A stretch of 64,000 nucleotides of DNA from Anaspis maculata (GCA_949128115.1 OX421962.1:60243787-60307786); one strand, 5' to 3'. Shown: positions 24,481 through 38,100, counted from the first letter of the stretch. Program-made: numbers and translations. Notes: a model not told the origin generated them from the letters alone.

Positions 24481-24897
24481 GTGTGCACGTATAAGCACGT
24501 ACGAAAAAATAAAATTTCCAAAAACATAAGAAATTACCACCTATTCGCGGAATTGGGATGATACGAACATTGCAAACAGGCAGCAGGATATAGATTGGCG
24601 GCACTTTATTTTTGGGCAAAGTCGAATTTATTGATGAGGAGATGGGTTTTCGTAAGTATCCGTGAGACAGGTAGGTATATAATTTCCGTATCGTGTACGT
24701 ATAAGCACGTACGAAACATCGAAAAATGTCCTCGCTTTTCATAAGAAATGACCGCCTGCACCTGTTCGCGAAAGTTGGATGATACGAACATTGCGAACTT
24801 GTAGCACAGTATCGGTTGGTGGTACTCTATCTTTGGCAAAGTCGAATTTATTGATAAGGGAATAGAGGTTTCCAGAACGTCCGCCGTGAAAAATGTG
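24481..24897 (+). repeat. Tandem duplication, two units of about 212-220 bp
   Basis: Unit 1 starts at 24481 (GTATAAGCACGTACGAAAA) and unit 2 at 24693. Shared blocks include GATGATACGAACATTGC and AAAGTCGAATTTATTGAT in the same order. The copies are clearly diverged, so the duplication is not recent. It lies in element Y. Confidence 0.8.
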
Positions 24898-25212
24898 AAA
24901 TTTTGCAAAAGCAAACGAAATGGAAGGTACCTACTTATCGCAAAAGCAGTTGAAAAATTGCAAAAAAAAGTTTTAATGAACCACACGATAGATACAAACA
25001 TATATAACATGCATCTCTGTTAGTTGCCTTGCCACTTGCCAGCCGCGCACATTAATCAGGGCCGCGCTTAAAAGTTGGTTAGACTATGGGGCTATGCGAT
25101 TTTGATCAGGTTATTGACTAAATGATCAGTCTCTTATTCTTATTTTCCTCCATTTCTTTCGACTCAATACAAATTCAACATATATTTTGGCAACAAATAA
25201 AGATAGTATGAT

Positions 25213-25271
25213 GTGGTGTGAACATTGCAAGCAATAATTACTTCGTTATTGCCTGCAATGTTCACACCACG
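25213..25271. repeat. Short hairpin inside element Y
   Basis: GTGGTGTGAACATTGCAAGC faces GCCTGCAATGTTCACACCAC across AATAATTACTTCGTTATT. This is a nearly perfect stem of over 20 bp. Confidence 0.75.
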
Positions 25272-25567
25272 CTTTCTTGATTGAATGGAATCTAAGCTAA
25301 ATACCACCTCACACCTCACCGAAAATATGAAATTATAGATAATAAGGGCAATAATAGCCCAATACTCCAGACCATTCGACCATTTGACATTGACATGTGG
25401 GGGGGAAATTGATCGCCACGTTTATTCGTCCGCTGCGGCGCAAGCTCATAGGCTTATTACGATTTGCAGTGTGTCACCCCCAAATTCGCAATCGTCATTT
25501 AACGTTAATAATCATTACACTTAATCATCATTAAGGTGCAGTCTGTCAAGGGTATAAGAGCCACTGC

Positions 25568-25752
25568 GTGCTTTCCACCTAGCCCCAAGTTCGGTACACC
25601 TGCCATTTACGCATGTGCGGGTTCCAGACGGTGCTTTCCATCTACGTGTTCCTACTCGGCTCTGCGCCGTTCATTGGATCACCTAAAATTTTGTGCCACA
25701 CCATGGAACATGTGCCGTCTGGTGGTATTTGTACCGTCTAGGTGGAAAGCAC
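25568..25752 (+). mobile_element. 185-bp MITE with GTGCTTTCCACCTAG ends, copy 2
   Basis: Same ends and length as the copy at 4034-4218, in opposite orientation. It lies in the remaining right half of MITE X copy 1, between AGCCA and AATGGACG, where the intact X reads AGCCAATGGGCG. It is therefore younger than X. Confidence 0.85.
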
Positions 25753-25800
25753 CCAATGGACGTCGCTACGCTTGCGACAAAAATTGAAACTTGCGGCTAA

Positions 25801-25966
25801 AGGTGCGTTTAGTCAGCTTATTTAGCCGCAAGTTTTAATTTTAGTCGTAAGCGCTGCATCGCTTATTGGCTGTTCTGAGGAGGCTGGCTCATAAGAGCCA
25901 ATGGGCGTCGCTGCGCTTGCGACTAAAATTAAAACTTGCTGCTAAATAAGCTGACTGAACGCACCT
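25801..25966. mobile_element. MITE X, copy 2, intact
   Basis: 166-bp hairpin-like element. AGGTGCGTTTAGTCAGCTTA faces TAAGCTGACTGAACGCACCT, and GTAAGCGCTGCATCGCTTAT faces GCGTCGCTGCGCTTGCGAC. It abuts copy 1 directly. It is followed at 25967-25991 by an extra copy of its last about 24 bp (TAAGCTGACTGAATGCACCT). Confidence 0.85.
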
Positions 25967-25991
25967 TGAATAAGCTGACTGAATGCACCTT

Positions 25992-27035
25992 TGATCCAAA
26001 AGACTTGCACTCACTTCAGAAATAGTACCTACATTTAGGGGTTTCTGATCTGACCAAAGAAAGCTGTTTACGGGAATCGGTTTTTGTGTATTTTTTCTTC
26101 AAGTAGAAACTCCTCCAAAGTAAAATGTACCGGCAATTTTATTCAACTTTTAAAATTTCAATTTTTTTTTTCGAAATATTTGATTTTGTTTTTTGAAATT
26201 TTGAGAACTAGATAGCAACGCCCATACATCTTTCTCTAAGAAAGTCGCATGCCGAATTTGAATTTTCTATTTAAAATAGCTACCAAAAATGTTTTCCCGT
26301 AAACATGAGAAAGTGAAATTTTTTTGGAATGGTAAAAGCTTTGATGTACGAAGTTTGCTGCTCTTGAGTCTAGCAAACATGAAAATCCGTCGAAGTTTAG
26401 TTTTCATATTCTCACCTGCATTCTTGAATGATTTCATACCAAGAACAACTGTCCAGTTTGAATTATACAAAAATATCACGACTAACTGCGGAATTTCAGT
26501 AACTTTTGATAATTCAGATTTAATAATCTATAGAAATAAAATTCCCCATGCTGCCAATGACGCACGACTAAAATATGTTGCCTCTACAATGCCTTTCTCG
26601 GTATGGATAGATAACTTGTTAACAGCAGGGAAAAATTCAAAAAAAAGAAAACCGCAATAATCATCTAAATTCAATAAACTAACGTGTGGCACATATTTGC
26701 ATTTGAATGCCCGAGAATTCAATTAGAGAAGCATTGATAATTAAACTCACGTTCCAAAGGAGAATCAGAAGTCTACGGGTTTATTGATCTATGTATGTAT
26801 TATACGATATTAACATCATTCTCTGATTTATAGCATTTCATGTATTCACGCAGCAATAACTTATTACATGGGTAAGAGTGGCCGCTACTAACTGAGGAAG
26901 TCTCCCAATTTGATTGAATTTGAAAATTTATCGAGCTTCGTGTTACCCGCTTAAAATGTATTCAATTTCCAGTGCCGGTTTCAAGTAAGTAAGGTACACG
27001 TTGTTTCACAACTGTTGTCATCTCAGGCGAAATTT
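25992..27035. other. Non-coding stretch, no gene recognised
   Basis: AT-rich. Overlapping frames occur on both strands near 26.3-26.7 kb, which is typical of random low-complexity coding potential. No motif recognised. Confidence 0.5.
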
Positions 27036-27226
27036 GACATTTTGTGATTTAAAGTATTGTAATTATCAAATCGAATCGAGTTCAGCGACATCACAGGCTA
27101 TCATCAAACATAAACAAATTGATGACATTTTGTGATTTAAAGTAATGTAATTATCAAATCGAATCGAGTTCAGCGACATCACAGGTTATCATCAAACATA
27201 AACAAATTGATGACAATTTGTGATGG
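27036..27226 (+). repeat. 88-bp tandem repeat, two full units plus a partial third
   Basis: Unit GACATTTTGTGATTTAAAG... starts at 27036 and again at 27124 with few changes. A truncated third start is at 27212 (GACAATTTGTGATGG). It contains TCGAATCGAGTTCAGCGACA. Copies are nearly identical, so the duplication is fairly young. Confidence 0.9.
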
Positions 27227-27869
27227 TAAACTTGATCCATGTAAACTTGATTTGATTTGATAAGGGCATTATTCAACCTAAATGTCAAATCTCATAACCG
27301 CAAGGAGATGACAGTAATTTCAGAATGACGTTCAGACTGAATAATTTCCAAATATTATACCGCTAATTATTGTTGTTTATTGTTCATTAAACTAAGGTAG
27401 ATACCTTTATGAAAAGACGGATGCTTTTACGCTAAAGCATAACGATGTGAATAATTAGGAAACTAATCTCTTTCTGGAGTAATTACTGCCTCCAGTATAC
27501 ACATTGCGGGAAGCCGCTAATAGATGGCACAGCACGGGTGTCTCACTTACGAGTACCCTCAGATTGGGAGGTCACGGGACGGGTAATGTAGGTCAAAATG
27601 AAAATTTTACGTTTTGACATTTTACAGCTTGCAGCTTTGCGCGGCTCCAAGTCGGACTTGTAGTTGAGCCTTTACCACGTATTTAAAAACTTTATCTAAA
27701 AACTGACACACCTGTCATACTTGTCAAACTGTTAATTTTCGGATGTTCAGAATCTGATCCGCTGGAAAACTTCTCGCAACTTTTTTGCAACATTAGACAC
27801 ATTTTGAGACATGAGTTTAGGATGTCCAATTTTTTTTGGGATTCTTAATGAGCTTATGATCTCGGAAAC

Positions 27870-28142
27870 AAATGACGGGACTCGCAAGAAAACGTCCAGA
27901 AGGTAAAATGCGTCTACGTCTCTTGCAGAAGTAAAGCCGAAAACGTCGGAGAACATTGAAAATTGAGTGAGACTAACGCAGTTTGTCAAAATTTTTATAA
28001 ATGTGAAGGCATGCCAAATTATCCAACTTTTGACCATGTCTGACAGTAACATCAAATTGTAAACGTTTTTCAACGTTTTCGGCTTTACTTCCGCAAAAGA
28101 CATGCGTATTTTACCTTTCAGCGGTTTTTTTTTCGAGTCCCT
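27870..28142. repeat. Inverted repeat, about 270 bp
   Basis: GGGACTCGCAAGAAAACG, GGTAAAATGCGTCTACGTCT and AGTAAAGCCGAAAACG on the left face the inverse blocks CGTTTTCGGCTTTACT, ATGCGTATTTTACC and TCGAGTCCC on the right. The 118-codon - strand frame here is a by-product of the palindrome, not a gene. Confidence 0.7.
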
Positions 28143-28700
28143 AGACCCTACAGAACGCCACCAGGTAAGTTCTGCAATATAATACGGGGACGGCAGTTTT
28201 GGCAGGGTTTGGGCCGTGCTCGTGTCTCATTCATATGTATTCATATCAGGCATAAGTCATTGCACCGATTTAACAAACTTGACTATAGTTTTCATTCCAT
28301 AGCCTTCGTGAACATGAAAAAAAATCCATTAGGAAGAGTTGCAATTACTGCGGGACGGACAAAGCGCTTGCACTAGTGATTTTAACTGTTCGATTATTGG
28401 TCAGAATATGAGAAGCCCAAAAAAATCTCAGATCGACAGATCTCTGGACCCAAAACTCCGCATTCACATGTTTCGTTCTCTTATTGGCTCGTCAGTGCAA
28501 AGGCGTTCAGATCCAGAGGTCCGACGGTTCGAATGTCCAAAGTCATATTAATTACATAAAAACCTACCTACTCATGTTGAATTGCATTTCTGCTGAATAT
28601 TGACCCTTATATCTCCTTGCTTATGTATTTAACTTACGGCACTGTCATTTTGATGCTCGCTCGCTCGAGAGACACAAGTGTTAATTTGAGATGATTTCAG
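28143..28700. other. Upstream flank or intron before the first recognised exon
   Basis: No exon seen. It ends in a splice-acceptor-like GATGATTTCAG at 28690-28700, directly before the GC-rich coding block. I found no promoter or TATA-like element that I would trust. Confidence 0.5.
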
Positions 28701-29145
28701 GGCGGTGAGCAGGTGGGCCCGGGTATGGACTGCCTCCAGCTGCAACAACCTCCCGGGCCGTTCCACTATCTCATTAGCGAGCAAGCGAAGTCCCTGGTGG
28801 CGCTCCAGGAGCTGCAGAATGAGGTCGGGGCCCTTCTCGAATTCCGCGATCTCGTCATCGAGACATTTCCGAACCTGCGGACCAAGCTGGCCTCGTCCAC
28901 GCCCGCCACGATGACCTCTTCGCATCACACCTCCAACATACCTGTCTCCATACGGGCCGGGGACTGGACGCCCGGCGTGCGGGTGAGGAAAAAACTGGGC
29001 GGCAGCAAGGATGACACGAGGATCGGCAGCAAAAAGGGCGGCGACACCGCGGCTGGAGTCCAGGATTCTGGGTTCAGCACGGAGACCTCCAGCAAAGAGA
29101 CGCACAGTGCCAGCTCGACGGCACCTCCGCCATCGTCGGCCGCAG
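28701..29145 (+). CDS. Coiled-coil protein exon a (residues 1-148)
   Basis: Acceptor TTTCAG at 28695-28700, and donor GCAG|GTCAGT after 29145. The reading frame starts GGEQVGPGMDCLQLQ. A compact hydrophobic and helical stretch (SEQAKSLVALQELQNEVGAL) is followed by basic and Ser/Thr-rich linker, with an SNIP motif at 28932-28943. An in-frame Met at 28725 is an alternative start if the upstream exon is untranslated. GC content is far above that of the flanks. Confidence 0.85.
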
Positions 29146-32100
29146 GTCAGTTCAAATCCAACATACCGTTAAATGTGCTTGTCTGTGCTATTATCCTTCC
29201 AGCGAAGCCTGAATGGAGTGACCTGCGCAGATTTTTTAGTTTGGTATTGTAGACTTGCCGCCTTTTTACCTGGTGTAAAATTGGCTTGTTCAAAATTGTA
29301 GTTTGTTAGTTGTTAGTTTGTTGTTTGCGTTCCAAAAGTGAATCGGACGACACCGCGTATCGTTGTGAATTACCATGTTGAATATCGCCAAAGTAACCGT
29401 AGAGTTTTGGGGACTTTCTGTGGTTCAGATTTAGAAATTTGGAAACAAAATCTGCCAGGTCACTCGAATCAATTCCACTGGAAGGACTATTAGGGACCAA
29501 CTTTTTTTTTACGAGATTTTGAGACCATAAAATACAACAGTGATCACTGTTTCACCGTTGTATTGTCAAAAATTTCTTGGCATCCCTTGCAGGAAGTCAT
29601 TTTGGTCCTCGGCCAACGATTGTTTTTCGTTTGGCATAGCACCGCACGGTGTCCTGATTGATTGTAATCGTTACAGGTGCATCAGAGACGGACGAGACTG
29701 AAGACGAGCTGTGGAATCTCCTAGACATCATTCACAGGAAAGGCACGCGGTTAAAAGATGAAGTGGATGCGCTGCAGGGGGCCCTGCGGGACCGGGGCGC
29801 GATCCAACAGGAGGAGGAGAGCGACTTCCAACGCGTCCTCTTCCACGGCTCGGCCGACGATGTCCGACAGCTGCGCCAGGAACGTGATCTCCTCCTGGAC
29901 AGGCTGGCGGAAATGGAAGCGGAAGTGCTGGCCAGCCGCGTGCACACCTCCCGTCTCCAGGAGGACCTCGAGAACCTTCTCGGCACCAAGCACGACCTGG
30001 AGGAACAACTAAAGGCGGTGGTGACGCAACGGGGTGAGGTGAACTCGCGGATACACGACTTGCATTTACAATTTGTGACTAAAAGTGGGTCGAGTTCGCC
30101 GGAAGGCGAAAAGTCACCCAACAAGGTGCTAATTCCTGGTGATAGTTTAAGTAAGAGAGACTCGTCGACGACGTCTAGTCAAAGGACACCCAGAAAAACG
30201 CGCAAAAGTGTTCTGGATGCCGTGTTGGGGGACAAGGTGCCGAAAGTCAAGGCGCCGGACACGAAGAAGATCGGGGCCATTCTGAAGGAGCGCGATCCGA
30301 TAGTGCTGCAGAAGCATTTGCTCACTTCCACCGTGCAGAATCAGGTTAGTTGAATTTAAGGCCTTGACTCATTAAAGGTAGCAGGTAGGTATGGTAGGTA
30401 TACTGACCAAAATGTAAATAAATGCAAACGTCGAACCCTGAAGCGCAAGATGACGTCAAGGTTTTGCCTGAAACAGGATGTTCTAAGTATGATGGAAACA
30501 CTTCAAGAAATAACCAATACTTTCCAAATAATAAAAACCAGTAAAAAGTCCGTTTTTCTAGTTTCTCTCGTCGGTATGATGTCAGTAAACGTGACTGAAT
30601 CTGTATGAAGTGCATCATGGATCAGAGTGCAGCAATTGCATTATTTCTATGGCCTCTTCTGTGCCCAGACACGTGTGTGCTAATGCCGGGAATATTATAC
30701 GCCTGTAAAGTGATTATCCGCCGCCACCGAGCACCGGTGGTTATGGTTGTTGTGGATGGATAGTTGGATGGATGTGTATGTCTTTAATTAGGCATTGTTT
30801 TCATTTCTGTCACAACTTTCATTTTGCATTCACAACGCCCTCATACAATAACAATAATTGGTAATAGCGCGGCTCACGACATCGTTACTAATTTGAAGAG
30901 TACATACGTACACACTTGTGACGAAAAAATCGTCAATAAAACACCCAAACGCCCAGCCAGGTGTGCATCCGCTAAATAAAAAGCCGACAGCACTGCTAGC
31001 TGTGCATTATGAAAGAACCACTGCGGGCAACACACTCCTGTACTCGGCGAACGAAGAGTTCAAGTGAGATATGCTCCTCGTTGAAAATATTGTCATCATC
31101 ATCATCACGCTCGAGTTTCATAATAATAATTGTTAAATCAGACGTGGCGAAACATTTTGGGGGACGAGCTAAATTAAACCACCATGGATGAATTGTCTGC
31201 AGTTCCGATGACCCAAATGTTTGCAGTTTAGTATCTAAAGTTTTCTGGGCCGGCAGACTTCTCATAAATTTACGACGATGTGCACATAACTTTTTACTAG
31301 CAATACTTTGAGTCTGGAAATTGTCGGCAAGATCGGAAAAACTTTTATTCTAGGTACTTAATTTCGTTATGATATACCTACACAGAATTTCAACGAGCTA
31401 AGCTCCTTTTTTCGAACTTAGACTTCTAGACTCGGTATTATGGTGTCTAATTGGCCGCTGGTTAGTTTTGAAAAAACAATGACCACTGTCTTCGGCTTTT
31501 ATGAAACTTTGCATCCCTGGTTACAGGCCGATAATATCATTAATCACCCGCTGTGTTTAATAGGCAGCTCAACACGGCAACAGAAAATCGAAATTAATGG
31601 ATAGGTTAGCGTTGCAGGTTGCAGATATAGTCCTTCCACATGAACCGTGGTTCGAGTGTCCGATCAATTTTTTTAGTTTAATAATACTCGTAGTAATAAT
31701 GTTTCAACTCCTCATCCACTTGCTTCTTCTCATACAAGGGAATCCTTTTAAATTTTCTAGTTCAGCTTTCTAGGTTTGTTACTTTTTTATCTGATATGAA
31801 ATTAGTTTGTTCAAAAATCAAGATATGTTGTCTGTCAAACTGACCTCGAATTCCACAGCATTCGGGCTTCGTCTTGACGACTAGGCAGCGCCGACGCAAA
31901 TAGTGCAAGTGAGGCACTGTTGGAATGTTCATTTTTTGTCAGTAATTCTTCAGGGCTTGGCACGTTTCTTTGGCTGGAGCAGGCTAAAGGGTCGATGCTT
32001 CCATTGCGCCACTTTTTTGTAGCGCCAGCATCGCATTTTTCAGATTGAGCATCGGAAAACCGAATTTTTTTTGTAAATAATTATTTTCAAATAACTATCT

Positions 32101-35100
32101 GCAAATGCAAATTATAGATCTAAATTTCAGCCGTTCTGTCAGAACAATGAAGAAAACATTTTTCTCGTTTTCTTACTAAAGAGTGATCGAATGAATTTCT
32201 CCTCAAAGTAGGCCTCGGTCTCCTTGGTAGCCACGTTTTTCGGCCAGATTTTCAGGAATCATAGGCGACTTGAGGAGAAATTCATTCGATTACTCATTAG
32301 TAACGAAACTATTTAGCAGAATTTTCAAAAAAAATCATTCATGTCCCTCAGTTTCATCTCAATTTGGTATAGAAGGGAAGTTGAGAGACGTAACAAGAAT
32401 GTTTGAAAATTTTGATAAAACTTTTTGTTCCTACTGAGAAAACGTGATTTTTTTTTCAATTTCTGACGAAACGGCTGAAATTTAAGGCCATAATTGACCA
32501 TATTAATTATTCAAAGCGCAGTCGCAGATCGGGGAGAGAGACAACCACATGTGCTGGGTTGAAACTCCCATAAGAATATGCATGTTGAATGACTTTGTAA
32601 AATGATCAATCCAAGGTGCAAATTGACAATTTCAACGAATGTATAACATAGCAAGTGTGTAAAAAGAAATACCTGATCTACTTTTCACCATAATGAAATG
32701 GAAAATCTTGCTGTGAAGTTTATGCGAAGCAATTTAGAATGGGGTTTTTGAATCCAAAACCATTTCAAATTACCCGCCATATTTTATTGCACAACTTCAG
32801 CTAACGAGAATTTTGACAGCGCTTGAAAGCGAACCGAGCGTCAACCGTCACGTAAAAGTATGGTTGAAAAGGTTAAAACGTCCCAAGAATCAAGAAAACA
32901 CCTTAAAATCGTAAATTCTGACAGCGACAGCAAACTTCCGTTTTCTATGCATGCTGTGGCGCGCGAGATCTTCTAATGCAGTGCGCATGGTCACAGGCAC
33001 ATACCTAACTTACAAATGACTAGTGGAAGGGGAAAGTGAGAAGAATTAATATGGTCTATAGATGATTTGCAAATATTTGAAATTATTAATTTATAAAAAA
33101 TCCTAACCTCAAAAACGTTCAGGATTATCAAAATTTTATTGACAGCTCAATAGTGCCAAGCAATTTTTTTTGCAATATCAATAGCATGTTTCATATTTCT
33201 GAATATGAAAACGATTTTAATGAAAAAAATCTGCATACAGAATGCCCTTTTTTGACAAAAGCTTTCAAGGCCGACCCTGGAAATTTCAAACTGTTTGATA
33301 GGACGATGTGTCAGATTTCATTAGAAGAATCAACCCACAAAATTTCAATCCAATCCATTGGGTCGTTCTGAAGATACGGCTGGTCAAAAAATTCCACGAT
33401 TTACATGAATTACCCTGTAGCTTCGAAACGAACAGCGTTGGAAACATTACAAAACCAGATCCTGGTTGGCCTGAAAAAACTGGACCTACCCTCAAGCTAT
33501 GTCCATTTTTTTTTTTTTTATTGACTTATTTAACGAGGCGACATTCAGCTATTAGCTGCTCTACCATGCAACCTCGGATAACCATGCAACCTCGGTGGTG
33601 AATCACCCTGTAGGTATATGTATACCATGTTTTTCGAAAACCACACAAGCCCATAGCTTTTTTCCTATCAGATATACAGGCTGTCCGTTTTTCGAGGCTA
33701 AGCATGGGTATCACGCTTATCTTTAGAAATACAGAGTCGGTTAAATTAGAAAAAAAGTTGCGAATTTTCATGACGGTCAATGATCCAAAAAGATATTTGA
33801 CTTGTCACTTTTAGTTTTCGAGATATCGAGAAAAGACAAAAATTTGTAATTTTTTCATTTGAAAAACGGTTGAAGGTAGCCTTTTCTAATAAGGACATTG
33901 TGAAGGCACTTTTCCAAGGGTAATTCAATGTTGGCAAAATCTTCATTGTAGCTTTCAAAACAACCGAGATATGATATTCAACTTTTTTTTCTCTTATGGG
34001 CCATATTGGATTTTGACATTTTTGAATACAATCTTTTTTTTGGTTACAACGATGTGTCACATGTCACTGTTGAATTAATGCTTTTGAGCAAAAAATTTTC
34101 TTTCATTTTTCAAAGAGTGCTTTATGTAAACAAAATCAGCACCGACAATAAAAAAAAAAAAAACGTAAATTAAACATTTATTCAACATGTGGCTCATCGT
34201 TGTAACCAGAAAAGAATATACTGTATTCAAAAATATCAAAATCCAATATGGCGCCCATTTGAGAAAAAAGTTGAATGTCGTATCACGGTTGCTTTGAAAG
34301 CTAGAATAAAGATTTTGGCAGCTTTTAATTCTCCTCAAAAAAGTGCCCTGACAATGTCTAGATTAGAAAAGGCCACCTCCAACCGTTTTTTGAATAAAAA
34401 ATAAAAACAAAAATTCAAATTCCTGTTTTTTCACGATATCTCAAAAACTAAAATCGATACGTCAAATTTCCTTTTGATCATTGATCGTCATGGAAATGCG
34501 CAACTTTTTCCTAGTTTAATCGACTTTGTATCTCTCAAGATAAGCGAGATACTCATGCTTAGCCTCGAAAAACGGACACCCTGTATAGATTTGAAATTTT
34601 TGAGGGTTGATCATGAAACAACTTTCACTTCCGGAAGTGACATCAACTTTTGATTTTCAAATGGAACACCCTGTATTTTTTTGATATTCGGATAAAGATT
34701 CTTTTATTGACACAGTGGTGGTCTTGAAAATTCCCTATGGTGAAAAATGACGATTTCATAGTGGATTGAATATAACAGAAATTAATCAAATTATTGGTAT
34801 CAGAGGTGGCTGCTACCACAAATAAAAATATGAAGTTAAAAGTTTGTTTATTGTTCATGCCAGGAAGCGTTGCCGGTCGAAATCGACATAAACAATGAAG
34901 CAAGTAGAAAGAAAGCCCCCGTACAGAAAGTTTTGGTGAAAAAACTCTGGTAGCACCTGAAATCGGACCTCAAAAATACTGTGATTTCAACGGTTTTTTT
35001 CTGCGACTCGATATCACAAACGGTTCTCGAGAGTTCTAGCCTAGGCTACAACCAATCACAGCCGTGGGACCTTATCACAATGAATAGAATACTATATATT

Positions 35101-38100
35101 CTGTGACTATATGTTAGTGCCGTCATGTTGTGTAGTAACCACTCCTTTGATAAGCTTGGATAAGCTGCTTCTAGGTGACGTGACATCACAAGTGTCAAAT
35201 TCTACTCATCGTGATAAGGCTGGTCGCCTAGCGCCTTCACATTTGGAAAGGATTACAATGTGTCCCGGAAATAATAGGGCTCCAAATGGGCGAAAATGAC
35301 ACGACACGACCTACTCTCGTCGCGGAAGTCAGATTTGGTCAAAAAAAGGTCGCTTTTACAGCCTTGATGCACAAATCAAATACCTACCGTCTTTTTTTTG
35401 TGTCAAAGCTGTAAATCAAGTCGCAAGCCGACAGCGTTTTGCTGGAACTACTTACGATATTCTGACATGCCAACTTTATACGTTCGGAAATGCACGATCT
35501 CTGCGAAATGAAGAAATTAATAAGAACACTGACAACCAAGTTCAACGTTACAAAACCGAAGAACCGTAACGCGATTCGTTTGATTAACTAAACGCTCAAC
35601 CTCAGCTAACGCTCAGAGACATAGCACTTATCAAACTCAACTCCTACTTGCATAATCACCAGCTGTGTGTAATTGTAGGAGATGATACATCATCCCAGAC
35701 TGCAGATAGACCTGAGACGTGTTTTATTGTGCTGGCTGATGATGGCCGGTCGTGAGCGACTAATGACCGACTACGTGACGAACATTTTAGCTTCATAGGA
35801 ACTTGGCTGTTCGAGATCTTAACACGTGAAGTTTATAACGTCCCGCATCTAATACCTAATTGAAAAAAAACCGCGAGACCCCAGAGTCCATTAATTAGGC
35901 GTTTCTTGCATTTTCATAGTCTTCTATATCTTTTCATCCGTGCAAGTACTCAAGACACATCAATCCATCAATAATAATTCTTGAAAGGTTATATTTATAA
36001 ATGCTATGCCTCATAACTGTAAAGATATTCTAATTATACGTCATGAAATTATAAAAAAAAATGGGAGTAGGCATGGCTGAGTGAAATGTCTAATTACTCG
36101 GTCGGCACACTCTGGTGCCGTTTAGGCCGGCACCGCTTTATACTAAATTTATATTAATTAAGAAATCCGTAATCAGATTATGGATTTAATCACTAGGACA
36201 TAATCGTAAAGATGAACTAGTTATCGTCAAAGTGGAACAGTAGCCGGTAGAGTCATATGTTCAGCCGAAAGTTCATAAAAGTGATTCTCAGATTGGACAC
36301 AGCTGACTTTTAAAACTTTAACAATAATCGCACATCCGCTCTCTCCTGCTGCATAATGTGCTCGGATTTGAAAACGAGCATTGTCTTAACGAGCCTGTCA
36401 TTGTTTGAGTACTGATTTTATGCATTCTTTTTCAGATTCTGCATGAGCAGCTTGACACTGCAGCGAAATTAGAAATCGGATTAGCGGACAAGTTGGACAA
36501 AGCCAGGGAGGAAAACGATGAGTTGCGGTTTCAGGTATGCCGACAGTAATTTTTTTATGTTTATATTATTCTTAATTGTTTCACACAAGTCGCGAAACAC
36601 CTTGAAGGTACTTATGTTTCCCAGATAAGTAATAAAAAGTACACAAATAGTCAGTAGTAATACAATGAGTGGTACGATTATTGTCGATAATTTTTTAGTA
36701 ATATTATGAGTTATAATCCCAAAGCTGAAAATACAACGAGCCCATAGGGCGAGTTGTATTTTCTTGCATTGGGATTATAACGAAATGATATTATTAAAAA
36801 ATTATCTGACGATTAAGCGTACAACGCATTGTATTTGATAAGACTATAATGAATTGACAGAGCGCTACCCAAGATTCTGGGTTCTACCAGTGTTGTTCAA
36901 ATGGTTGAAATTTTACAAAGAACTTTGTGGTATACACTGATTAATCAGGGTAATCTTATTCTTTACTCAAAATGGTTTTTAATATTCACTTCATCATCAT
37001 AATAAACTGCGTTCTTATTAGCGCAATAGTGCTTTTTTCTTAACGTTGGCAACGGAAGATCTCGAGATGCTGCGTCGGTAAAAGTCAAAAGTTGGAAACG
37101 TCATTGTTTGACGTTCGAGTTTGTAGGTTAGTTGCAGTTGGAAATCGGAAGATGAAAAACGCTTTCAAACAAAAAGTGCTATGAAAAAGTGCAGTAGACC
37201 TATTCAGAATCAGAAGTGGCTTTCATGCCATATATCCAGCTACACTGGAATTTCTCACCAAATTCAGGGTGCTACTGCGAAATGGACAAATCAGAGGATA
37301 TTATACCAAAGAATGGACAAGAGGGCGACAGGTTATACAATGTTATGATTGATTTTATTGAAATACTTGAAGGTTTTTTCTTCTTCAGCATAAAGGGAAC
37401 CTTAGACTGATCTTGGAAAGTGCAGAAGCTTCAAGAAATTCTCTAAATGAAGCAATGGAGATGGAACGTTTCGATCGATTGACACTTTGTAGCATACAAT
37501 TTTTCTCAATACAAATTATTTGTAAAAGGCAATTGAGTAAAATGCGTTATATTTGTACTGAATTTGTTTAAATAATTTAATGAAACAATACGGAAGTAAG
37601 ACAAAGCTGAGAGTCGAGGAACATACTTAAAAAAACATGATTTTTGCATGAACGGTAAGTTACTGACACGAAGTTGAGATTCAAGACACATACTCCAGTA
37701 AAGCATGCATGGATAGATAAAAAAACTATTGCCTACACTTTATGTTATCACAATTCACTCAAATATTGTAACAGGCTGGGGAGAGTCTTCACATGCAAAG
37801 TTGTATCTTGATTCAATGTATTTAATGAAACCGAAGGACATTTTTCTTTGATGTAGCAGAAGCGTCTGCTTGTAATTTGAAAGCCGTTGTATAAGCCATT
37901 TTTGGTGAAGGCCGTGAGTAGATAAAATTGAGATTCCTCTTGGAAAATTAAACAGCGTGTGTCCTGTTCCCAGTTCAACCAAACTTGGGCTTCTTTTTTT
38001 CTTCTCCTATAAATCAAAAAGCACAAAATTTAACGACTAACGGTGTGAAATGAAAATTTACTAGGAAAGTGGGAATACTTATACCTTTAAATGGTAGAAA

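Larger units (their letters stand above)
24125..25552. mobile_element. 1.43-kb inverted-repeat element Y
   Basis: Terminal CCCTTGACAGACTG on the left and CAGTCTGTCAAGGG on the right. Subterminal TGATGATCATTAAG faces CTTAATCATCATTAA. It splits MITE X inside its CATAAGAG sequence, bordered by TA. Internally it carries a 212-220 bp tandem duplication and a small hairpin. No transposase frame. Confidence 0.75.
24027..25800. mobile_element. MITE X, copy 1, split by two later insertions
   Basis: Left half 24027-24123 (GTTTAGTCAGCGTATTTAGC, TAAGCGCTGCATCGCTTATT) matches the left half of the intact copy at 25801. The right part (GACGTCGCTACGCTTGCGAC to 25800) matches its right half. Between them lie a TIR element at 24125-25552, a few bases of X, and the 185-bp MITE at 25568-25752. 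The intact neighbour gives the pre-insertion order directly. Confidence 0.8.
30345..36435 (+). other. Intron, 6.1 kb, with repeats
   Basis: GTTAGT donor and TTTTTCAG acceptor. It contains an inverted repeat at 32110-32496, a CAGGSTGTCC foldback at 33677-34583, and an unpaired ACACCCTGTA end near 34665. A tandem pair of ACCATGCAACCTCGG lies near 33567-33596. No further exon recognised. Confidence 0.7.

Noticed and set aside
24481..24897. CRISPR-like or LTR-like direct repeat
   Set aside because: Only two diverged units, no spacers, and not at the element ends.
27747..28103. 118-codon - strand frame
   Set aside because: It overlaps a palindrome, and its start and the opposite arm are inverse copies of each other.
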